Origin: Chloroflexota bacterium
Lineage (GTDB): Bacteria > Chloroflexota > Dehalococcoidia > SM23-28-2 > RBG-16-64-32
Reading direction: 5' to 3'
Assembly: GCA_029262695.1 (NCBI GenBank)
Contig: JAJCYV010000025.1
Coordinates: 1-39,994, forward strand
DNA: 39,994 bases
Numbering within the stretch: position 1 is the stretch's first letter; every line of letters starts with the position of its first letter. Positions 34,352-39,994 of the stretch are shown piece after piece. The position numbers were made by a program, and so were the translations under genes. The notes below the pieces were generated by a model, which was given only the letters and a program-made list of their open reading frames with translations, ran no database searches and was not told where the DNA came from.

Positions 34352-35419
34352 CTAGAAGCCGGAGCTGCTGGCGCCGCCGGGCCCGCCACCGCCCCGCAGC
34401 CGCGGGTCGCCGATGTCGCGTAGGGAGTCGCCCACGAGGTTGAAGCCCAGGACGACGAGGCTCAGCGCAAGGCCGGGGAAGAAGACGACCCACCAGATCC
34501 CGCGGACGATCGCGTCGTCGCGGTTGGAAAGATTGCCCATGTCAGAGCCCCACGACGGCGTCCCGGCGGGCACGCCAACCCCCAGGAAGCTGATCGCCGC
34601 CTCGGCCAGAATGGCGAGCGGCAGGAAGATCGTCCCCAACACCACAATCAGCGCTGCCACGTTCGGCAGGATGTGCCGCGCCATGATCCGCAAGTCGCTC
34701 GCGCCCATCGCCCGCGCGGCCTCGATGTACATGTTCTCTTTGAGCGAGAGCACGGCGCCACGAACCACACGCGCCGCACCGACCGCGATCGCGATGCCGA
34801 TAGCCATCGAGATGACGATGATGTCGAGAAAGTTGGGTATCCCCCACTTCTCACCTTGAAGATCCAATGTCTCATCGATCGATAGCGGTCCGAGGGTGAA
34901 ATCAATATGAAGGCTGAGTGAGTTGAGAAACTCTCGCACGGAGGAGTTTTCGTCGCCGATGACGGCGATGATCGCCAGGAGCATGACGATCGCCGGGAAA
35001 GCGAGCACGGCGTCGACCAGCCGCTGGATCACCGAGTCGACGAAGCCGCCGAAGTAACCGGAGGCGATCCCGGCCGCGCTCCCCATCACCATACCCAGCG
35101 TGACCGACACGACCCCGATCAGCATCGCGATGCGGGCACCGAAGATAGTGCGGCTGAAGACGTCCGAGCCAAGTCTGTCGGTGCCGAACGGGTGCGACAG
35201 TGTAGGCGCCTCTTTGATCGGGCCGGTCTGGAGGGCCTCCGGGTCGTGCGGCACGATGACGTCGGCGAAGAGTGCGCAGAACATGACGAGCAGCACGCAG
35301 AAGAGTCCAAACACGCCCAGCGGATGCGCGCGCGCCAGCCGCAGCACTTTCAGCCAGGCTGGAGCGCTGCTGGGCGGCGTCAGCGGCGAGTCGAGTTCGA
35401 GAGCCACTTCCTTTACCAT
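34352..35419 (-). CDS. dppC: Peptide ABC transporter permease, DppC/OppC type
   Basis: A 355-residue membrane permease. The N-terminal domain has HPFGTDRLGSDVFSRTIFGAR, and the EAA loop reads YIEAARAMGASDLRIMARHILPN (231-253). The end GDSLRDIGDPRLRG is typical. An insertion of about 40 residues (156-196, charged and polar, with little hydrophobicity) splits the usual core between two membrane helices; normal DppC is about 290-300. It overlaps nothing upstream: its ATG is 3 nt after the dppB stop. Translocates oligopeptides or similar substrates, nature unknown. Confidence 0.92.
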   Translation of the reverse strand: MVKEVALELDSPLTPPSSAPAWLKVLRLARAHPLGVFGLFCVLLVMFCALFADVIVPHDPEALQTGPIKEAPTLSHPFGTDRLGSDVFSRTIFGARIAMLIGVVSVTLGMVMGSAAGIASGYFGGFVDSVIQRLVDAVLAFPAIVMLLAIIAVIGDENSSVREFLNSLSLHIDFTLGPLSIDETLDLQGEKWGIPNFLDIIVISMAIGIAIAVGAARVVRGAVLSLKENMYIEAARAMGASDLRIMARHILPNVAALIVVLGTIFLPLAILAEAAISFLGVGVPAGTPSWGSDMGNLSNRDDAIVRGIWWVVFFPGLALSLVVLGFNLVGDSLRDIGDPRLRGGGGPGGASSSGF

Positions 35420-35422
35420 CGC

Positions 35423-36418
35423 CTAGCCGTACCTGATCCTCGGGTCGAGCCAGGCGTAACTGACGTCCACGATCAGATTGATCAGCACGAAGACCACGGC
35501 GAAGATCAGGACGAGACTCTGCACGACGAGAAGGTCGCGGCCAATCACGGACTCCAGCAAGTACCTACCCATGCCGTTGAGCGCGAACACGGACTCAATG
35601 AGCACCGAGCCACCAATCAGTGCGCCCACCTGCAGGCCGATGATCGTGAGGACGGGGATCATCGCGTTCTTGAGCGCGTGCCGCCAGACAACCGTCCGCT
35701 CGCGCAGCCCCTTTGACCACGCCGTGCGAACGTAGTCGTTTCGCATCACCTCAAGCATCGATGAGCGCGTCAGCCTCATGATCACAGCGGCGATGCCTAA
35801 CGAGAGGACGAGAGACGGAAAGAAGAACGTCTTCAAGTTCTGGACAGGGTCCGCAAAGAAACCAACAGCCTCGCCGGTGCCGAAGTTAGGTGGTAACCAG
35901 CCGAACCAGGTCGACCCAAACGCGATCACGAGGATCGCCAGGTAGAAGTTGGGCACGGATAACCACGCGACGCTCGTCAACCGCGCGACCACGTCAGCCG
36001 GCGTGCCCGGCCTGATCGCAGATAAGACGCCGGGTGGTATGCCGAGAACCACGGCAAATATGAACGACAGGATCATTAGCTCGCCCGTCACGGGCAGAGT
36101 CCTGGCGAGTCTGTCCGTGACACTCTCTCCGCGATTTAGAAACGACTCCCCGAAGTCACCCTGAAGGACGCCGGAGAACTTGTTGCCCTCGTCGTCGTCT
36201 GGATACACGCCGAGCCACTCGCCGTATTGCTGGAAGAAGCCCTCGTCCAATCCGAACTCTGCTTCGAGGTCAGCCACGACTTCATCGGTGCACCCAATGC
36301 CGCAGATCAGGTGCGCAGCACTGCCCGGGATTATCCGGAACGTCGCGTGAGTCATGAAACTCACGAGGATCATGATCGGGATCAGCAGCAGCAGCCGCCG
36401 GATGATATAGTCGCGCAT
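35423..36418 (-). CDS. dppB: Peptide ABC transporter permease, DppB/OppB type
   Basis: A 331-residue permease starting MRDYIIRRLLLLIPIMILVSFMTHATF, the family's N-terminus. GDFGESFLNRGESVTDRLARTLPVTGEL is the conserved central loop, and DYVRTAWSKGLRERTVVWRHALKNAM is the EAA loop. The C-terminal DPRIRYG is normal. It lies between dppA and dppC on the same transcript. No ATPase genes (dppD/dppF) follow in the window. Confidence 0.94.
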   Translation of the reverse strand: MRDYIIRRLLLLIPIMILVSFMTHATFRIIPGSAAHLICGIGCTDEVVADLEAEFGLDEGFFQQYGEWLGVYPDDDEGNKFSGVLQGDFGESFLNRGESVTDRLARTLPVTGELMILSFIFAVVLGIPPGVLSAIRPGTPADVVARLTSVAWLSVPNFYLAILVIAFGSTWFGWLPPNFGTGEAVGFFADPVQNLKTFFFPSLVLSLGIAAVIMRLTRSSMLEVMRNDYVRTAWSKGLRERTVVWRHALKNAMIPVLTIIGLQVGALIGGSVLIESVFALNGMGRYLLESVIGRDLLVVQSLVLIFAVVFVLINLIVDVSYAWLDPRIRYG

Positions 36419-36440
36419 GGCCTTTGAGGGCGCCGCCGGC

Positions 36441-38147
36441 CTAGGTCAGCTCCGTCCAGACATCGACACCGGCCGGGTTGGCGTCCAGGGGTGTGTCCTC
36501 GTCGATCCCGAACGCGATGTGCACATACGACTGGCGCGCGGAGTATTGGTAGCCGCCGGTCGTCGTCAGTTGCGGCCCGTGCTCCTCCAGGATCAGATCC
36601 TGCGCCTGCGTGATGATCGCCTGGCGCGCCTCGACGTCGAACTCCACAGACTGGGCCTCGATCAACTTGTCGAGGGCGGGGTTCGAGTAACCTGTCCAGT
36701 TGCCGGTACCCGTGACACCCAGCGAGTGGTAGAAGGAGAGCGGCCGGTCCGGCTCGTCGTAGGGGAGGTTGGGGAAGAACGTCATGTCGAAGTTGCCGGT
36801 CAGCAGAACCGATGAGATGTACGCGCCCAGCTCGACCTCGTCGATCTGGATGTCAACGTTGATATCCTTCCAGCTGTCCACGATGATCCTCGCGATGTCG
36901 TTGATGAAGTTGACGCCCGGCAACCGCGGCGTCTTGAGCACGGCCGTGAAGCCGTCGGAGCGGCCGGCGGCCTCCATCAACTGCTTGGCCTTCGCCACGT
37001 CCCGCTGATAGAACGTCTTCAGGCGCCCCTCGGGCAGCGCCCACTTGACCTGCGGCCACTGGATCGGGCCGCCGTACTGACCGTCTCCCGACTGCGCCAG
37101 CTCGATGATCAGATCACGGTTGATTGAGATGTTGAGCGCCTCACGGACGCGGATGTCGTCGAACGGATCCCGTCGCACATTCAGGTGGACGACCGGGTAG
37201 AAGAGGCTGGGCGCGCTGGCGACGGAGATCGCCGGATCGGCATCGAACTCATCGAAGTCTTCCTTGACCAGTATGGCTCCACTGACGTCGTGCTGGCCGT
37301 TCTTGAACGCCGCCAGCAGCGACGAGTTGTCTGTGATGATCACGTAGGTGATCCCCTCGAGATACGGCCGGTTCGGGATCCAGAAGTCGGGGTTACGCCT
37401 GAGCACGATGCGCTCGTTGCCGCGGAACTCCTCCAGCATGAAGGGCCCGCTGCCGAAGGCGTTGCGGCTCAACTGCAGACGGGGCGCGTTCTCCGCCACG
37501 CCTGTTGAGAGCATTCCCCAGGTGGCGTTCGCCATCTCCCGCACGGCCGGGACGAACGGCTCCGCCATGTTGAAGCTGAACGTGTACTTGTCCGGCGTCT
37601 GTAGAGCGGGGCGAAGCATCGACGGGTCTCTACTGCCGGCGATCTTGTGCGGGAAACGCTTGTCCGGCGCTGTGATCGCCGTGCCCCGGCGGACGAAGCT
37701 CTCCTTGACGGCCTCAGAGTCAATGTCTTCATCGTCGAACTCGCCTCCTGCCGGGGCGTTCCTCACGCCCTCCCGCAGTGTGAAGATGAAGTCGGTCACC
37801 TCCGGCATCTCCAGATCCATCGCCAGGTTGTTGAGGATCACCATTTCGGCTCCCGGCGCCCAGTCGTAGAGGCGGCTGTAAATCAGCGAGCTGATATCGA
37901 GTCCGGTGAGATCCAGGTGCGGGTCGACGCCGCCGACTGAGACCGGGCGGCCCCAGGTGACGGTGCCGCCTGGGCCGGGTGTGCGGTTCGGGTCAGCCGT
38001 GATGTTCGGACCGCCGCCGCCGCTACCGCCGCAGCCGACCATGAGCGCGGCCGCCCCGCCCAGCGCCGTCGTGGCGCCGGCGCCGAGAAGCGTCCGCCGG
38101 CTCATTCGCTTTCGCGACAGCTTCTGCCAATAGTTCAGTTCGGCCAT
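36441..38147 (-). CDS. dppA: Peptide ABC transporter substrate-binding lipoprotein, DppA/OppA type
   Basis: A 568-residue family 5 extracellular binding protein. ATG 38147 gives a Tat-like signal: SRRTLLGAGA (RR at 17-18), followed by a hydrophobic stretch and lipobox MVGC (C39). Then GGSGGGG and a proline linker. The body shows the conserved SBP5 wording, such as DKYTFSFNMAEPFVP and VHLNVRRDPFDDIRVREALNISINR. GGGAG precedes the ATG. The frame extends 9 codons further upstream, but that start is less well placed. It should capture peptides outside the cell. Confidence 0.92.
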   Translation of the reverse strand: MAELNYWQKLSRKRMSRRTLLGAGATTALGGAAALMVGCGGSGGGGPNITADPNRTPGPGGTVTWGRPVSVGGVDPHLDLTGLDISSLIYSRLYDWAPGAEMVILNNLAMDLEMPEVTDFIFTLREGVRNAPAGGEFDDEDIDSEAVKESFVRRGTAITAPDKRFPHKIAGSRDPSMLRPALQTPDKYTFSFNMAEPFVPAVREMANATWGMLSTGVAENAPRLQLSRNAFGSGPFMLEEFRGNERIVLRRNPDFWIPNRPYLEGITYVIITDNSSLLAAFKNGQHDVSGAILVKEDFDEFDADPAISVASAPSLFYPVVHLNVRRDPFDDIRVREALNISINRDLIIELAQSGDGQYGGPIQWPQVKWALPEGRLKTFYQRDVAKAKQLMEAAGRSDGFTAVLKTPRLPGVNFINDIARIIVDSWKDINVDIQIDEVELGAYISSVLLTGNFDMTFFPNLPYDEPDRPLSFYHSLGVTGTGNWTGYSNPALDKLIEAQSVEFDVEARQAIITQAQDLILEEHGPQLTTTGGYQYSARQSYVHIAFGIDEDTPLDANPAGVDVWTELT

Positions 38148-38220
38148 TTGATCCGCTCCCTCCCCAAGGGGCAACCTCCGCGCGAAAGGAGACGACCATC
38201 TCCTAATTAGCGGTACGTAA

Positions 38221-38250
38221 CTTATACGCAGTGGCGATGCACTTTGTCAA
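38221..38250 (-). promoter_or_regulatory. Near-consensus promoter of dppA
   Basis: On the minus strand, TTGACA (38250-38245), 18-nt spacer, TATAAG (38226-38221). Transcription should begin near 38214, about 67 nt before the dppA start. Confidence 0.8.
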
Positions 38251-38370
38251 CGAGTATTCCAGCGACCGCTTAGTTACCGGGCCGCAGCGCCGGTCCGCCC
38301 GCCACCTGCGAAGACCGCAAAGCGTTTATCCTATGAGGAACAGGACACAAAGAGAGGCCTTAGGACACGT

Positions 38371-39510
38371 ATGGAAGCACTCAAGATCGGCCGCATCTTC
38401 GGCATCGATATCCGGATCCACTGGAGCTGGCTCGCCATCTTCTTTCTGCTGCTGTGGTGGCTCGCCGAGGGCTTCTACGACGCGGTCGACGCCTATTCCC
38501 ACTGGTCCGCGACGGAGCGCTGGCTGGCTTCCGGGATTACGACGATCCTCTTCTTCGTCTCGATCCTGCTGCACGAGCTCTCGCACTCGCTGGTGGCCCG
38601 GCGGCTCGGCCTGCCGGTGCACAGTATCACGCTATTCATCTTCGGTGGCGTCTCATCGCTGACACAGGAGCCAGACAGCCCGGGCCAGGAGTTCAAGATG
38701 GCGATCGTCGGCCCGCTTACGAGCTTCGCGCTCGGGATCATCGCCGCCGCTATCGCCCTCGGGTTCTGGGCGAACGGCTCGGACGACACCGTGCCGGGGG
38801 CGATCGCCGCCTACCTTGCGTTCATCAACATCGCCGTCGGCATCTTCAACATGCTACCGGGATACCCTCTCGACGGCGGTCGCGTCCTGCGCGCCAGCCT
38901 CTGGGCGCGCACGGACAGCATGTTGCGGGCCACGCGCTGGGCCTCCCGCGTGGGGACGATCATCGCCTTCGGCCTGATGGCGCTGGGCGTCGTCTCGGCG
39001 CTGGCGGGCAACTGGCTCGGCGGAGTCTGGTTCATCGTCATCGGCTGGTTCCTGCGCAACACCTCGGAGCAGGCCTACCAGCAGCTCCTCTACCGCAACA
39101 CGTTGGAGGGCGGCAAGGTGGGCGAAATCGTCGACAGTAACTCCGAAGGCGCACCGCCAGACATCCCGCTGAGCGAACTCGTTGACCAGTACATCCTGGG
39201 GCGCGGCCAGCGCTGCGTGCCGGTCGTGGTCGAGAGCAACCTCCTGGGCCTGATAACGATGGGCGACCTGCGCCGCATCCCTCTTGACGAATGGCCGGCG
39301 ACCAGCGCCTTTCGCGCGATGACCCCACGAGAACAACTGCACACGATCGCCTCCGACGACGACCTGACGACCGCCCTGGAACTCATGGCAGCGAACGACG
39401 TCCACCAACTGCCGGTGATCGATGGCTACGACTTCCTCGGCTTCGTCACCCGTGCCGACCTCATCCGCCGCATCCAGGTGAAGGCGGAACTGGCCGGGCT
39501 GCGGGACTAG
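38371..39510 (+). CDS. Site-2 protease (M50) with CBS pair
   Basis: A 379-residue intramembrane metalloprotease. Zinc site HELSH (H68, E69, H72) and D168 in NMLPGYPLDGGR are intact, with about six membrane helices. Two CBS motifs follow (about 240-375): LSELVDQYILGRGQRCVPVV and TTALELMAANDVHQLPVID. CBS pairs bind adenosine nucleotides and may control the protease. The typical family substrate is a membrane-bound regulator; none is evident nearby. Start ATG 38371 is preceded by AAAGAGAGG at a long spacing. It converges with the response regulator, with stops adjoining. Confidence 0.92.
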   Translation: MEALKIGRIFGIDIRIHWSWLAIFFLLLWWLAEGFYDAVDAYSHWSATERWLASGITTILFFVSILLHELSHSLVARRLGLPVHSITLFIFGGVSSLTQEPDSPGQEFKMAIVGPLTSFALGIIAAAIALGFWANGSDDTVPGAIAAYLAFINIAVGIFNMLPGYPLDGGRVLRASLWARTDSMLRATRWASRVGTIIAFGLMALGVVSALAGNWLGGVWFIVIGWFLRNTSEQAYQQLLYRNTLEGGKVGEIVDSNSEGAPPDIPLSELVDQYILGRGQRCVPVVVESNLLGLITMGDLRRIPLDEWPATSAFRAMTPREQLHTIASDDDLTTALELMAANDVHQLPVIDGYDFLGFVTRADLIRRIQVKAELAGLRD

Positions 39511-39921
39511 CTAAGCCGCGTTCCCATCGTGACCGGGCAAGAGAGAGCGCAGCTCATCGACAAGCCTCCCGAACCCGATGTCCTTCAGCAGGCACGCCGT
39601 GGCACCGGCCTGCTCATACCGCGACCGCGTCTCCGCATCGGCGAACGAAGTCAGCACCACGATGACGGAGCGCGGACTCGCCTGGCGAATACGGGCGCAG
39701 AGCTCGGCCGCGTAGGGCGCCGTCGTCGGAAAGTCAACGAGGATCAGCTCAGGGATCAGCCGCGCCGCCAGATCCAGCGCCTTCGTGGGGCTGCTCGTGT
39801 CGGCCACGACGTCGAAGTCAACCAGGCCGCGCAGCCTCCCGCCCAGCGCCTGGCGCACGTCATCACGAGCCTCAACTAAGAGGACCTTTGCCTTTCGTCC
39901 GGTCACCTTGCTACCACGCAA
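39511..39921 (-). CDS. Single-domain response regulator receiver
   Basis: A 136-residue protein that is only a receiver fold. The phosphoacceptor is D63 in ELILVDFP, T91 follows in VVLTSFAD and K113 in CLLKDIG. The first acidic patch is VEARDD rather than VDDD, so Mg-binding may use E17 and D20/D21. It has no output domain, so it would act by binding partners. The TTG at 39921 or GTG at 39906 (MTGRKAKVLLVEA) could start it; no Shine-Dalgarno decides. The histidine kinase partner is not in the window. Confidence 0.82.
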   Translation of the reverse strand: MRGSKVTGRKAKVLLVEARDDVRQALGGRLRGLVDFDVVADTSSPTKALDLAARLIPELILVDFPTTAPYAAELCARIRQASPRSVIVVLTSFADAETRSRYEQAGATACLLKDIGFGRLVDELRSLLPGHDGNAA

Positions 39922-39994
39922 ATCTCACACCCCGTCACTGCGACGATAACGGCCATCCCGGTCGCTGTGATCGGGGCAATGCTCACTAACTGGG

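Overview
The window is GC-rich, tightly packed bacterial chromosome carrying the right end of an integrated element. I infer a member of the Chloroflexota (Dehalococcoidia-like). The reasons are remA (DUF370) directly before gmk, a tryptophan T-box in front of a trp operon, several possible leaderless promoters, lipoprotein and Tat-type signal peptides, and several amino-acid/peptide ABC transporters. This is a judgement from gene content and not a phylogenetic test.

Region 1 (1 to about 7229) looks like an integrative element. It holds the C-terminus of a probable Cys-cluster nuclease, a MoxR-type AAA+ ATPase, a large protein combining a HEAGH metallopeptidase-like motif with a von Willebrand A (MIDAS) domain, a small conserved protein on the minus strand, ParA, a ribbon-helix-helix partner, a small nuclease-like protein, an excisionase-type HTH protein and a tyrosine recombinase. 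The recombinase gene ends 47 nt before a tRNA-Ser(UGA) gene. The left end of the element is outside the window.

Region 2 (7.2-12.2 kb, mostly minus strand) is housekeeping and accessory chromosome: a lipoprotein amidase, a HemQ/chlorite-dismutase-Rieske fusion translationally coupled to an aldo/keto reductase, and a TauE/SafE plus LysE exporter pair. Region 3 (12.2-19.2 kb) is a branched-chain amino acid (Liv) transporter: livG-livF-livH-livM on plus, facing livK and a second binding-protein gene on minus. The second binding protein has its two halves in swapped order, which makes it a natural circular permutant of the LivK fold. This is the most unusual object I found.

Region 4 (19.2-25.5 kb, plus) carries a BON-domain protein, a site-2 protease, an HD-like protein, prephenate dehydrogenase (tyrA), remA, gmk and a GH13 alpha-glucosidase. 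Region 5 (25.5-34.3 kb, plus) is a tryptophan regulon: a strong promoter, a T-box leader with a UGG specifier, then trpB2-trpS-trpE-trpG-trpD-trpC-trpF-trpB1. The leader probably senses uncharged tRNA-Trp and controls both Trp synthesis and tRNA charging. There are two trpB genes and no trpA in the window. Repeats interrupt the operon at trpE/trpG and trpC/trpF.

Region 6 (34.35-38.25 kb, minus) is a Dpp/Opp-type peptide transporter (dppA-dppB-dppC) with a near-consensus promoter. Region 7 is a CBS-containing site-2 protease facing a single-domain response regulator. Several genes have a TANNNT-like hexamer about 7-11 nt before the start codon, which suggests leaderless transcripts, while other genes keep clear Shine-Dalgarno sites.
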